Of a stretch of DNA of 64,000 nucleotides, positions 1-10,135 are shown piece after piece. Below the pieces are notes generated by a model that was not told where the DNA came from, ran no database searches, and saw only the letters and a list, made by a program, of their open reading frames with translations. Positions within the stretch are counted from its first letter, which is position 1; every line of letters starts with the position of its first letter. Position numbers and translations under genes: made by a program. Origin of the DNA: Takifugu bimaculatus (taxonomy: Eukaryota > Chordata > Actinopteri > Tetraodontiformes > Tetraodontidae); the NCBI GenBank assembly GCA_004026145.2, contig CP034992.1, positions 686,588 through 750,587 on the forward strand, written 5' to 3'.

Positions 1-904
1 CATCACCAGTTTTAACCAGCGGGGGGCCCCTGTGGGAACGGTGAGGAGACGCTACCTGACTCCTGAAGTGGCTGCAAATTTTATCCAGATTTTACAGAGC
101 ACTCCCGCAGAAATTTTTGACACTTTTAACAATAAATTAAAGTCAACGCTGGATTCTGTGGCTCCACTCTTCACAAAAACAGTAAGAACAAAACGTGCAC
201 CACCGTGGAGAAATGAAGAAATTAGAAAACTGAAAAGATCCTGCAGGAGTGCTGAGAGGAGGTGGAGGAAATCCAAGCTGACCATTCACAAAGAAATATT
301 TTATCAACACCTCAAAACCTACAACAACACAATCAAGCAAGCAAGAACTTCTCATTTCAAAAAACTAATCTCAACAATAAAAACAACCCCAAATTTCTAT
401 TCCACACAATTGAGCTTTTAACCAACGGTAATTTTAACAGGTGTCCCACAACAATGACTGACACCCTCTGTGAGGCCTTTGCAGACCACTTCAGGAGTAA
501 AATCGATTATATTAGATCCAGTCTTTTATCCCAACAAATGTTAATCACCAACACTCCTGGATCATTGCATCACCTGAGGAGACACTGGAGAGTTTTGTCC
601 TGGTTGATGCGAGGACACTTGGTCGAGTTTTCTCCCCAGTGAGGCCCACAACCGGCCTTTTAGACCCAGTTCCCACACCGTCTTTTAAAACATTTTCTGG
701 ATTCTTTGAGGAACATCTTCTATATATGGTGAATTGCTCTCTTCAGACGGGTGTCTTCCCCACCTCCTCCGGTGGTGAAGCCCCTTCTGAAGAAGAGCAA
801 TCTAGACCCCAGCGTTTTAAATAACTATCGGCCTGTATCCAATTTACCGTTTTTAAGTAAAATCTTAGAAAAACTTTTTAACGTTATTAAACGTTTTTAA
901 CATA

Positions 905-2246
905 GTGAATGATTTTTTAAACTCAAAGGACATTTTAGAGAGGCATCAGTCTGGTTTTAGGATGAACCACAGTACAGAGACAGCCCTTTCAAAGATTTTA
1001 AACGACATCAGGTGTAACTTAGATAACAAAAAGCTCACGGTGTTGGTTCTGCTGGATCTGACCGCCGCCTTTGATACAGTCGACCACCATATTTTATTAA
1101 ATAGACTGAAGAACCTGGTCGGCCTCTCTGGTACTGTTCTTAACTGGTTCACCTCCTACCTTACTGATCGAAGCTGCTTTGTAAGTATGGATACATGCTC
1201 CTCGAGAATCCATGAGACTAAGTGTGGGGTTCCCCAAGGGTCAGTCTTAGGTCCAACCCTTTTTAATCTTTCCATGCTTCCTCTTGGGGACGTCATCAGG
1301 AGCCACGGCATCAGCTTCCACAGCTATGCTGACGATACGCAGCTGTACATCGCCGTGGCTCCTGGTGACGCAGGGCCAGTTGATGCCCTTTTTAACTGTA
1401 TTCTAGATATCCAGTCATGGATGGCAGAACACTTCCTACAGCTCAACCAGGACCAAACAGAGGTCTTAGTCGTTGGTCCTGAAGGTCAGAGAGAGAAACT
1501 TGTACCAAAATTAAAGGATTTTAAACCATCTCAATCTGTAAGAAATCTGGGTGTGATCTTTGACTCTGAGCTTAGTTTTATCCCACACATCAAAAACATA
1601 ACAAAGGTAGGTTTTTACCACCTGAAGAATATAGCCAGAGTCCGCCCGTTTCTCTCAGGCCAGCACGGAGGTGCTGATGCACGCTTTTATCTCTTGTGGT
1701 CTAGATTATTGTAATGCCCTGCTCTCTGGTCTTCCCAAAAAGAGCATCTCTAACCTACAATTATTACAAAACTCAGCTGCACGGGTGCTGACGAGGACCA
1801 GAGGGCGGGAGCACATCACACCGGTTTTAGAATCGCTGCATTGGCTCCCCGTGCGTTTCAGGGTCGATTTGAAGGTTCTTTTATTCGTTTTTAAATGTCT
1901 TAATGGTCTCGGCCCGACTTATTTATCCGACCTGCTTCTATTCTATCAACCCTCGCGGACTCTGAGGTCCTCTGGCACCGGCCTTTTAACCATCCCACAT
2001 GTAAGCTCTAAAACGCACGGGGAAGCGGCCTCCAGTTATTCTGGTCCCCGACTGTGGAACAGCCGGAGAACCTCAGGGCCGCAGAGACTGCTGAGGTTTT
2101 TAAAAAGAGGCTCAAGACACACCTTTTTAATCAGGCCTTTAACTGATTTTCTGATTATTTTCAGTTTCTTTTATGTCCTCATGCTTTTTTATGTCTTATC
2201 CTTATTTTACTTGATACTTTTACTGTTTTACCCCCTCAGTTCTTAG
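905..2246 (+). pseudogene. L2 reverse transcriptase, broken
   Basis: RNA-directed DNA polymerase of the L2 element. The first open segment (905-1714) holds the fingers/palm motifs QSGFR..HSTETAL, LLDLTAAFDTVDH (first catalytic Asp), GVPQGSVLGPTLF and YADDTQLY. A frame change at about 1671-1714 leads to a second open segment (to 2246) with the thumb and C-terminal conserved region (LHWLPVRFRVDLK). The N-terminal NYRPVSNLPFLSKILEK motif lies upstream, around 822-885, ahead of a stop. Family membership is clear; the protein cannot be made from this copy. Confidence 0.88.
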
Positions 2247-2319
2247 TTTCTCAGTTTTTAGCTTTTACGCCTTTTATCCCATTTACTGTTTCAGTCCTTC
2301 AGTTTTTAGCTCCAGTGTT

Positions 2320-2407
2320 TCCTCATGGTGTCTCCTCATGGTGTCTCCTCATGGTGTTTCCTCATGGTGTCTCCTCATGGTGTTTCCTCATGGTGTTTCC
2401 TCATGGG
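2320..2407 (+). repeat. 13-bp VNTR in L2 3' UTR
   Basis: About six copies of tcatggtgtttcc / tcatggtgtctcc followed by a variant ending in tcatggggg. The array is also present at 17901-17961 (about 4), 38214-38264 (about 3) and 58799-58978 (about 13), so copy number varies between otherwise near-identical L2 tails. Confidence 0.9.
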
Positions 2408-2815
2408 GGCCTGCCAGGCTGGGAGATGTTTCCGGTCCACCGCTGGGGGTGCTGTCCCGTGGACAGCTCTGGCCTGGGGGGTTAGGGGGCTCTGTGCCTT
2501 GGTGTGGAGCCTCCGGTCTGTCCGGGTCGGGCTGGTCTTTGTGGCGGTACCACCTGTGGCCACGGACCCTGACCTCCCTCGGCCTGGTGGGCCTCCAAAG
2601 GTGGCGTCTCCTTCGCCTCAGGTCTCGGTGCCCAGCCATGTCTCAGCTTGTTTGTGTGTGTGGGTGTGTGTGTTTAATTGTGTGTATGTGTGTGTGTGTG
2701 TCCTTTTTCTTGATTCTCTTGTTTGTCTTTGTTGTTTTGATCCTCTGTGAGGCACTTTGTGCTACCCAGTGTATGAAAAGTGCCATATAAATAAAGATTG
2801 AACTGAACTGAATTG

Positions 2816-3480
2816 TAGATGTATAGATGAGTAGAAGTAGATATATAAATGTATAGATGTGTAGATGAGTGTCGCAGGTCAAATGTTCTGGACCAGGTTC
2901 TTCTCCCGCCCGATTGTTTCTGTTCCTGCAGATGATTCCATCCTAACTCGACCCCGCAGGAGGATCCACCTGTTATCTGACCCCTGAGGCTAAACTGGGA
3001 CCAGTCATTACTAATTCGGACAGGTGAGCAGCTCAATCCTGGCTTCGCTGATCTGTCCTGTTATAGATGTTTTATTACACGTGGGACCGGCGCAGAAACG
3101 CTGACATGATTGTTACTGGAATTTTCTGTTTCCTGTAATCTGATCTGAACCGGGTCCAAATGTGTGACATCATCACTGTGTGGAGGAAGTTCAGGAGCCT
3201 GAAGAACTGTGGAGGTGAGGAGAAGGTTCCTCCCCATGATGAGTTCCTCTGTCTGCTCAGGAGGAACTGACAGAGTTTTAATGTCCCATCACAGAATTGT
3301 GAAGAAACGACGCAACCAGAGAGGAGGAGGTTGAAGAAGTGGTGAATCTGCAACAATAAAACCCAGATTACAGTTTGATTGAAGCCTCATTTTCTTTGAT
3401 GATGGTGAATTTCATCACTTCCGCTTTGAATATCGGGAACCGGAGACTTCGGACTCGCTTCTATTGCGGCGGAGAGCGGA
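2816..3480 (+). other. Gene-proximal flank of unit A, no gene seen
   Basis: Begins with minisatellite-like tgtatagatg repeats (to about 2875), then unique-looking sequence that recurs almost unchanged at 18376-19009, about 22720-23040, 38680-39300 and 59371-60010. That makes it part of the duplicated unit. No exon was recognised. Confidence 0.6.
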
Positions 3481-3488
3481 AATGCTCC

Positions 3489-3529
3489 GGACCAATCAGG
3501 TGTGAGAGGAGGCACGAGGCCCCTTAAAA
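3489..3529 (+). promoter_or_regulatory. CCAAT box and TATA-like element of gene A
   Basis: An inverted-CCAAT-type block (accaatcagg) at 3491-3500 and a TTAAAA box at 3524-3529 lie 70 and 40 bases before the start codon. The same arrangement precedes C (23091-23132), D (39351-39390) and E (60062-60105). In D and E the box reads TTAAAG. The core-promoter role is inferred from spacing and conservation between copies. Confidence 0.5.
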
Positions 3530-3568
3530 CGCCGCCGTCGGTGGCGGTGACCTCACTCTTCCAACACC

Positions 3569-3623
3569 ATGCGCGAGCTGTGGGTCTCGTGCCTCCTCTT
3601 CTGCTTCGCTGTGACGTCGGCAG
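3569..3623 (+). CDS. Gene A exon 1, signal peptide
   Basis: Encodes MRELWVSCLLFCFAVTSA plus one base, then donor gtgag (phase 1). It has a hydrophobic core and small residues at the cleavage end, as expected of a secretory signal. The exon is open, but it has no V exon to splice to. Confidence 0.75.
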
Positions 3624-4004
3624 GTGAGAAACCCACCGTGGAGGCGGCTTTGATAGATTATTGATGATTGATTATATATCTGATGCGAGGTGTTGGAGGT
3701 TCCGCGTGCAGGAGGCGGCTGCTCACGCGCCTCAGCATCTCCCGCCTCGCACGGATCAATGTAGTGATTAGAGTTTGTAGCGTTCGGATCAAAGCTGTCC
3801 CCGAGCTCGAGGCTGGTGAGGACTTTAGATGCTGCGTCATAGCTCCTGCAGACGGGTGCGTGTGTGCGTGCGTGTGCGTGGGCGGCGTCTCCATCCTGCA
3901 GAAGCTTTCAGATCATTTGCGGGACTCGAACTTCCGCCTGTGAAGCAACCTGGCTCCGTCTCCGGGGACCTGGGCTGGTGCCAGGGGGCCCTGCAGCCCC
4001 CCAG

Positions 4005-4040
4005 AGCCCGTCATAGTCTCAGTGACCCCGGGAGCAGCCA
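4005..4040 (+). pseudogene. Gene A truncated V-set exon
   Basis: Starts at the conserved acceptor (cccccag|agcccgtcat), then runs only to gagcagc before joining sequence found downstream of the V exon in C, D and E (around 40440 in D). No Ig-fold residues remain. Confidence 0.75.
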
Positions 4041-4529
4041 GTGCCCAAGACTGGTTAGGATCCTTTAGTGAAGCAATAATTCATCTGTGGTTAAACCGTA
4101 GTTAAGCCACGCCCCTTCCGGACAGGTAGGTTCAAATAGATAATATAAATACGACAAAAGGAAATTAAATAGTCAAAGAGGATTTAATGTTCCGAAGTTG
4201 CATCTAATCCGACGGGAGCAGAAGACAAATGCAACAGTCTGCACACACAAAGCAACATTTACATATTTACACTGGAGATTGGAACAAACATCACGCTACA
4301 AACATGTGGAGATGAGCAGAAGCTGAAATATAGAATTAAATCACAACACAACGCTTCTATGAAACAGTCTGATCTGTGAAACAGATGTCACAGTGTTGTT
4401 TTGTTACGACTTTAAATGTGTCTAAATGACAATGTTAATGCTCTTTTTTTCTAAATGTCACCTGTGTGTAAAGTTGCTAATTTCAGACACAATTTCTAAC
4501 ATTCTGTCCTTTGTGTTTTCGCCTTTCAG

Positions 4530-4562
4530 AGTGCATCTTAAAAGTTTGACCACCGGGAGAAG
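4530..4562 (+). pseudogene. Gene A hinge exon with stop
   Basis: 33-nt phase 1-1 exon after ctttcag, followed by gtgag. Relative to C (28866-28898), CGA has become TGA at the sixth full codon position. It would encode a Cys-containing linker between the V and C domains. Confidence 0.7.
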
Positions 4563-4942
4563 GTGAGTGCAGGAATCCTGGAAAAAGGTCGGATTAAATG
4601 AAGTTTTCCTGTTTTTACACAGACAAACAGATGAGATTGTTTGATGCGTTTGTTAATGTGATAAAAGGGGAATTAAATGTGATATTTTGACCACTTCAAC
4701 CATTTTAATTGCAAATTCATTTTAATGTTTTCTATTTTAATCAATGCAAGAGTTTAAGGTTTTTACTTTTATTCAGGTGTGAATTAATGTTTAATAGGAT
4801 TTTTAATAATCACTTAAAAAACCCTGAAATTTGGAGTTTTCTCCTACATTTAAACAATTAAAAGCCCTTAATTTCCCCTCAAAGATCATCTTTCCATTTT
4901 GATTTTCTTTAATGACCCATTTGTGACTGTGGATGCTCACAG

Positions 4943-5218
4943 GTGTCTGTCCAGAACCGCTGATCCGGATCTTTGATGGAGGACCAGACCGGGCGCTGCT
5001 GCAGTGTGAGGTTAAAGGAGCTCATCCCAGACCTGCCGTCCAGTGGCAGGACAGCTCTGGACGTGTCCTTCCTGCTCAGGAGACAGAGTCTGAAGAGAGA
5101 GACGGACGCTTCTACGTCACTGTCAGAGCCATCGTGAGCAGGAGCGGCGACTACAGCTGTGTGGTCACACAGGAGGAGTTTTGTCACCAGATTAACTCAA
5201 CTACCTTCGTTTACATTG
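4943..5218 (+). CDS. Gene A Ig C-set exon 1
   Basis: A 276-nt phase 1-1 exon (acceptor tcacag, donor g|gtgagt) coding a C1/C2-like Ig domain. It has Cys in LLQCEV, Trp in VQWQDS and the D-Y-S-C second-cysteine motif. Extra cysteines occur in GVCPEP and EEFCHQ, which in principle could pair with each other or with the hinge. It is open and very similar to 41359-41634. Confidence 0.8.
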
Positions 5219-5392
5219 GTGAGTTATGGATTTACACTACGGCTACTAATAATTAATATTCATGATTATAACAGATAAAATTGTAATTGTTTCTCTTCCT
5301 TCATCATTTTATAATAACAGCAATTAAAACAGAATTATTATCTTCATGTCGGTTGCAGCTTTTGCTCCTGTGTAATTATTTTAATACTTTAA

Positions 5393-5480
5393 ACCAGTGG
5401 TTCCCAAACTTGTTTCCTCGAGCCCCCCTTTGATGATATCAGAACGTTGTGAGCCCCCCACCCCAAACCAATCGCACCTC
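5393..5480. mobile_element. hAT-like terminal sequence
   Basis: The block cagtggttcccaaacttg followed by C-rich sequence resembles the terminal inverted repeat of many vertebrate hAT elements. No matching opposite end was found nearby. The same block is at about 41808-41895 in unit D, so the insertion predates the A/D duplication. It may belong with the coding remnant at 6040-7135. Confidence 0.45.
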
Positions 5481-6302
5481 CTTTGTTTTGAATAAATTAA
5501 ATAATACATAAAGATGTTTTCTTTCTAAAATATGTACATATCACTTCACATTTCAATTTTACAGTTTTTATTGTTTGTTATGCTGAAAAATAGCAATACT
5601 GACAAACTTTCAGCTCCATTTAAAACTCTAATTCTACACAGAGCTGCCATCATAGCAGAGCGCCTCCGTCCGTCCTGATGAAGAGCAAACTGGGACTCCT
5701 CTTCCTCACTGCGTTCCCGACTCCACCGTGTTGAACAGCACTGAGGAATTGAAACTGAATTCACCTTTTCAGACCAGATTTGATCCGGAACACTGGAATG
5801 AATCCAGAATAACAAACACAGTTTGAACCGGAATTTGGCCTCTCAGTTAAAATTCATATTTGTTTCTGAAATTGAATTCTAGTCTTCATCCAGCATTCAG
5901 ACAAGTAAATTTAACTTCAGATTGTAACATTCTAATTTAGGGACAGTGCAGCTGAAATGGTGCTACGAGAGCCACCTATCAAATCAGTGGCTGGTCTGGG
6001 CTTTGGTTGCTGTGGAAATCGCCGCTCAGTTCATGTCCAATATTCAACTTGGATCTATATTTGGTCTTAATTGCAGCAACTGCAGAAAACCCTGTTTCAC
6101 ATCAATGGGATGTGGCAGAAGGCAGCAGTCTGTCCATGGCTCCTTGGCCCAGTCGTGGGGAGTCTTCCTCCACGTCCACTCCAGCCAGTGAAGTGGACGT
6201 GGAGTCAAGGTTCCGTTCTTCCTCTGGCTCTGAGCTCTGCAGGTGCAGCTGCTTGAGAGCGGCTCGTATCCAGTCATATCTGGCAGGATCCTCAGGGAAA
6301 TA

Positions 6303-6996
6303 CAGTGATCCCTCGTTTATCGCGGGAGTTACGTTCCAAAAGTAACACGCGAAAAGTGAAATCCGCGAAGTAGCAACTTTATTTTTTTAAATTATTTTAC
6401 AATGCAATACTGAACAGTAGAATGAAACCAAACATCAAAACCTGTTTTAAAGACCAAACTTTGTTTAAAACAATAATTTTAATATAGTAATACTGTACAA
6501 GATTGGAAACATTGTCACTCGCGTATTTCAGTCCCAGCTGAGCCTCTGCGTCCTGACTCCGCTCCGCTGTAGCGTCTGTTTCTACTGAAGGCGCAGGAGT
6601 CTTTCTCCGAGAGAAGAACATTGTTATAGGCAGTTGTTGGCGCTCTTTCTTTTTCTGGGCAAGAAGATTTTTATAAACCGATATGCCACCTTCAATTATA
6701 TTTGAGAACTGCAATGAACGACTCATCAAAGGGTCCCATTCTTGTGCCGTGCGCTGAAGTTCAGTGGCCATTCTCACCATGGTTGCTAAGCGACCAAGTG
6801 CAAACGTAAAGTTGGCAGAACGTACAGAAACGAAAACTGTTGACAAGTGAAAAATCAATACAGTACAGCGTCAATATTTTATTTCTAGACAACAGTAAAG
6901 CCCCTGAGCCAATCAGGATTCAGAGGCACTGTAAAAAAAAAAAAAAAAATCCGCGAAGCCGCGAAAGATGAACCGCGATATAGCGAGGGATCACTG
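6303..6996 (-). mobile_element. pogo/Tigger (Tc-mariner superfamily) DNA transposon remnant
   Basis: Terminal inverted repeats cagtgatccctcgtttatcg (left) and its near complement ending gagggatcactg (right) are flanked by TA on both sides (6301-6302, 6997-6998), the TA duplication of this superfamily. The CAGTGATCCCTCG ends are typical of Tigger. At 694 bp it is internally deleted. The paralogous site in unit D (gggaaatacctcccaaag, about 42707) is empty with a single TA, so the insertion happened after the A/D duplication. Confidence 0.88.
6397..6858 (-). pseudogene. Tigger transposase C-terminal tail remnant
   Basis: An open stretch of 153 codons inside the Tigger element. No DDE catalytic core is visible; what remains looks like the variable C-terminal tail. 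Residues 75-82 read QLPITMFF, which fits the PCNA-binding PIP-box pattern Q-x-x-(I/L/M)-x-x-F-F and is followed by basic residues. A PCNA-binding box is established for Drosophila pogo transposase. The segment downstream (to 6397) is probably not coding. Confidence 0.5.
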
Positions 6997-7314
6997 TACC
7001 TCCCAAAGTGCTTTTCCATTCACCTTTAATTCCTGAACAGTGAAGTGGAAATGCAGCGTAAAATAGGCGATGTGGGGCTGATTCCTCTGTGAGGGGCCGA
7101 TCCCTCAGCAGGCGGAACAACGGTTTCATCTTTCACGATCGAATCACTCGTCTCCAAAGTTGTGCGTCACAATTAGTGTTTAATTACTGATCCAGGGTCA
7201 GTGCTGATGTGCTGCTAGTTTGTTTATGCTGTAATGTCATATTTAATAGTTCAGCAGAGTTTAATGGTTCTTGTTCCTCTGAGACACAATTTGATCTGAC
7301 GTTGGTCTTCACAG

Positions 7315-7580
7315 GTGCCTGTTCAGAACCAAATATCAGGATCGTTGAAGGAGGACCAGACCGGGCGCTGCTGCAGTGTGAGGTTAAAGGAGCTCATCCC
7401 AGACCTGCCGTCCAGTGGCAGGACAGCTCTGGACGTGTCCTTCCTGCTCTGGAGACAGAGTCTGAAGAGAGAGACGGACGCTTCTACGTCACTGTCAGAG
7501 CCATCGTGAGCAGGAGCGACGACTACAGCTGTGTGGTCACACCAAAAGAAGCCTGTCGACAAAACGAAGCCAGGACTTTG
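7315..7580 (+). CDS. Gene A Ig C-set exon 2
   Basis: A second C-set domain, closely related to the first (LLQCEVKGA, VQWQDSSG, D-Y-S-C). It is preceded by ggtcttcacag and followed by gtgagt. The exon is 266 nt, so it enters in phase 1 and leaves in phase 0, unlike every other exon of the gene. Splicing it to the transmembrane exon shifts the frame to an early stop. It is also present in D (43029-43294) and absent from C and E. Confidence 0.7.
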
Positions 7581-7821
7581 GTGAGTTTATTCTTATTCAG
7601 CAGAATCCAACATTGTTCAGAGTCTCTGCTGTGGTGGCCAGCAGGGGGCGCTGCAGAGAACATGAGGGGGAATTTAATTTAATTTAATTTAATTACAGGA
7701 CAGGTCAGATGGGATTTTGGTAAAAGTGATTAAACGTATAAATGTTTTATATTAACGGGTCAGAGGGCGGAAACGTTGAGTTCTGATGAGCCTGAATCAC
7801 TAACGGTCATTTTATTCTGGT

Positions 7822-7907
<86 letters not shown>

Positions 7908-7914
7908 ACACAAA
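7822..7914. repeat. CA microsatellite
   Basis: About 40 CA units. It occupies the position where unit E has an 18-nt microexon (63097-63114). Similar tracts lie at 30299-30381 (C) and 43531-43560 (D). Confidence 0.95.
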
Positions 7915-8518
7915 ATATTTACTTTTATGTGGGGAAACTCCTCAGAAAACAGAATTATAATATTTAATTGTGGGATTATTAAAGATTAATGAACACATTC
8001 AAACTAAAACTTAATTTTGGGCAACAAACAAAAGACGAAAAGACGTCAAACAGATTAAAGTGTCGTCCAGTGAGTGATGCTGATAGACTGTTGCTATGGC
8101 AACAGGCCGTCATGATGCTGTTGCTGACAGGTTGTTTTAATGACTGATGATGATGATGATGATGATGAAGAAACAACAGTGGTGTTTATGGTGGCGCTGA
8201 CCTGGTGTCTCCATGGTGATGAAGGTCTCCTGATGCAGCAGCTCAGGTGCTCACAGGAGCTTTAAAGGTGCCTTTAACTCCTCCCGTCAGGTGAGTTTCA
8301 GCCAATCAGCGGAGGCCTCCAGGTGATGACGTCATCACTTTAACAGCCCATCAGACCTGCAGCAACTGATTAAACCAGGAATTAATCAGGAAACTCAGCC
8401 CTGTTTTAAACTCTGAAATGGTTAAAATTCACATTTTCAGAGGAAATGAAGAGAAGATGAAAACAGAGAGAAAGAAACGGAGACAACTCGTCCTCTTTAA
8501 CTCCTCCCTCTCTTTCAG

Positions 8519-8617
8519 GGTCGTCCACGGGCGTGCTCGTTATAGTTATTGTTGGTCTAGTTGTGCTGTTTGCCATCGCAGCCGTCGTTGTTTACTTCAA
8601 GTTGAAGGCTGATAAAG
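8519..8617 (+). CDS. Gene A transmembrane exon
   Basis: A 99-nt phase 1-1 exon (acceptor tctttcag, donor g|gtaatt) encoding SSTG, then about 23 hydrophobic residues ending in VVVYFKLKADK, a stop-transfer sequence. It is open, and shorter than D's version (120 nt) by a run of codons near its start. Confidence 0.7.
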
Positions 8618-8750
8618 GTAATTATTAATGAAATAGTGTAAATGTTTAATGGTGAAATACTTGTCATGATCAGAGCACCCACGTGATGTTTGATGGTTGA
8701 GGCTGGAAGCTGCTTGAATTATTCTCTCCTGTCTTTTGGTGAACGGGCAG

Positions 8751-8842
8751 CAGCTTCTAACCAGTCCACCGCTGACACCTGCCCACCTGATCCAGAGGAG
8801 CGGTTGGGTTGTCTGGAGAACCAGGCACCTGGGTCTGATTGA
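8751..8842 (+). CDS. Gene A cytoplasmic tail exon
   Basis: Encodes a 30-residue acidic, Cys-containing tail ending LENQAPGSD and a stop at 8840-8842. No tyrosine-based signalling motif is present. The acceptor used in copy C (ctttag|gt) is ttttgg here, so splicing would need the CAG at 8748-8750, 12 nt downstream and in the same frame. Confidence 0.55.
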
Positions 8843-9225
8843 CGGGTCCGATTGTCCACCACAGGTTCTGTTGGTTACAGATGTATTTGAACGCTCCGCA
8901 GCAGCCGGAGCTGATGTTGCTGTAATCATTCCTGAAAACATTCCCATTTCATATTCCCAGCTCTCAGCCACTGATGGGCTGCACCCACCTGGGCCAGAGC
9001 TCCTTTTGAAAATGAGTCCAACTTCACCTCATGTCTGACTACTTCAAACACGAGTGTAAACGGGAGATTTTGGTCATGTGACAGGAAACAGGAAGCTTTT
9101 ATTCATGATCTGACGCAGGAATAAACAGCTAATTTGTGCTTTAAACAGCTTCAGCTGGGACTCAGGGCACTGTTACCTATTGTTTGTCTGTTGCTACTTT
9201 ATTTTCATGGTTAAAACTTCAATGA
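8843..9225 (+). other. Gene A 3' UTR and downstream
   Basis: Non-coding sequence shared by all copies, with a polyadenylation signal AATAAA at 9120-9125 (also 31668-31673 and 44780-44785). Confidence 0.55.
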
Positions 9226-9638
9226 TGTCAGGTTCCCAGTTTCTGGGAACTCTTTTGCAGGGTTTCTCCTGCGGGGGGCGTGGTGGAGCCACGCCTCAGC
9301 CGCAGGTGGTGCCGGGGACTGGTGCACCTGCAGACACTCGGTAATCAAGCCACCTATTTATGGACAGTTCTCAGGGTTGGTGTGTTTTGTCTGATTCGGA
9401 ATACCCCGGCTTTTCCCTCCTGGACTATCGTGAGACTTTTCCCTTCGTGGATAACTTTTGACCCCGCTCGGGATTTTTTCGTCGTAAGTTTTCATTTCCT
9501 GTTTAGATTAAGAACTGAGTCGTGGTCCCACGCCGTTTGAGTTGCACAACTTTCTATAAACTTAAATAAAGCTTCTCGGAAAACGATACGCCACTGTGTC
9601 CTGCCTGCTTTCGGGTCCTGATACAACCGCTCGTAACA
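9226..9638 (+). mobile_element. Solo LTR (family 1)
   Basis: 413 bp starting TGTCAGG and ending CGTAACA, flanked by the 5-bp duplication aatga (9221-9225, 9639-9643). Copy C has the uninterrupted site (gttgaatgatttgtt, about 31766). It contains AATAAA at about 9565. The superfamily is undetermined. Confidence 0.8.
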
Positions 9639-9729
9639 AATGATTTGTTAATAATCGTAATTTGAGGGAAACGTGGGTCCGTTCATGATTGGCTCCGTTT
9701 TACTGCCCCCTGCTGTCGGTGTTCAGAAT

Positions 9730-10135
9730 TGTTCGGTTCAAACTGTTCATATAGCAATGCTGTAAGCGCTTATTATCACTCCTGACCAGAACCCTGACCT
9801 GCTTTAACTGATGTTCTATCACATCAGGATAGCAGGGGACAACCTGACCATCCTGTGACACTCCACCCCCCATTTTCTTATGTTCCTTTTGTATATATCA
9901 TGCTTTGTTTTATCATGTGACGCTTATGCTTTATCATGTGATGCTTACGCATACGTTTACTGTACCCTTACATGTTTGTGTGCTAGTATAAAATAAACTC
10001 TGTTCAAGGCTCACACGCTGTAGCTACACTGCAGACGTGTGGTTGCCCTCGCAGCAAGTAAACTGAAGCTTCCGTCTCGTTCCTCTGAAGGCAACAGCGC
10101 GGGAGGAAAACTGATCCCTTTCTTTCTCCCCAACA
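9730..10135 (+). repeat. 5' LTR of retrovirus copy 1
   Basis: Starts TGTTCGGTTC and ends CCCCAACA. TATA-like (tataaaataaac) and AATAAA-type sequence lies around 9988-9998. Several differences from the 3' LTR (for example ttaactgatg against ttagctgatg) are shared by the 5' LTR of the copy in unit D. Confidence 0.9.

Larger units (their letters stand above)
1..2815 (+). mobile_element. L2-clade LINE, 3' part of copy 1
   Basis: Non-LTR retrotransposon entering from the left edge of the window. It contains the region after the endonuclease, a broken reverse transcriptase with a YADD catalytic box (SYADDTQLY), a 3' UTR with a 13-bp repeat and a GT-rich tract, and the typical L2 end: AATAAA followed by a short TTGAA-type tail. 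It is nearly identical to the copy at 34187-38680, whose 35948 aligns with base 1 here. Frameshifts near 420, 640, 900 and 1700 make it non-coding as it stands. The right flank (from 2816) is the same minisatellite-like tgtatagatg sequence that surrounds copy 2. Clade assignment rests on motifs, not on a search. Confidence 0.9.
6040..7135 (-). pseudogene. hAT-type transposase C-terminal remnant, split by Tigger
   Basis: Reverse-strand reading gives HFGRYFPEDPARYDWIRAAL, reminiscent of the F..YFP.....W(I) segment in hAT/ZBED-type transposases. In unit D the same sequence is continuous (42454-42843); here it is interrupted by the 694-bp Tigger element. Assignment to hAT is tentative: the motif is short and no catalytic residues were identified. 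Confidence 0.4.
3569..8842 (+). pseudogene. Ig-superfamily receptor copy A (B7/butyrophilin-like), pseudogene
   Basis: Exon remains: signal peptide 3569-3623, V-set remnant 4005 to about 4040, hinge 4530-4562, C-set 4943-5218, second C-set 7315-7580, transmembrane 8519-8617, tail 8751-8842. The V exon is cut after about 36 bases: sequence jumps from ccccgggagcagc to intron 2 (cagtgcccaag), a deletion of roughly 530 bp relative to copy D. The hinge exon has an in-frame TGA (aaagtttga where C and E have a CGA codon). With no V domain and a stop it should not make a receptor, though the C-set, transmembrane and tail exons are still open. The intron between the two C-set exons holds a hAT remnant and a Tigger element. 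Family assignment rests on the C-set motifs LLQCEVKGA...VQWQDSSG and Y.C, and on the layout shared with D. Confidence 0.8.

Noticed and set aside
2325..2790. Open frames of 140-150 codons in the L2 3' UTR (also 17920, 38221, 58804)
   Set aside because: Repeat-driven frames over the 13-bp VNTR and GT tract; the frames differ between copies and lie after the RT stop.
3668..3943. 90-codon forward frame in intron 1, repeated in every unit
   Set aside because: It crosses the exon 1 donor region and the CpG-rich intron, carries no domain, and differs in length by indels between units.
4909..5187. Reverse-strand open frames opposite the C-set exons (also 7323, 29213, 41325, 61993)
   Set aside because: Shadows of the Ig exons; the forward strand has Ig-fold residues and correct splice sites.
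7776..7967. Open frames made of His-Thr repeats
   Set aside because: These are translations of CA microsatellites (also near 30300), with no other coding evidence.
8736..9038. 100-codon frame over the tail exon and 3' UTR (also 44403)
   Set aside because: Out of frame with the tail exon, whose phase-1 frame matches the transmembrane exon and ends at a stop shared by A, C and D.
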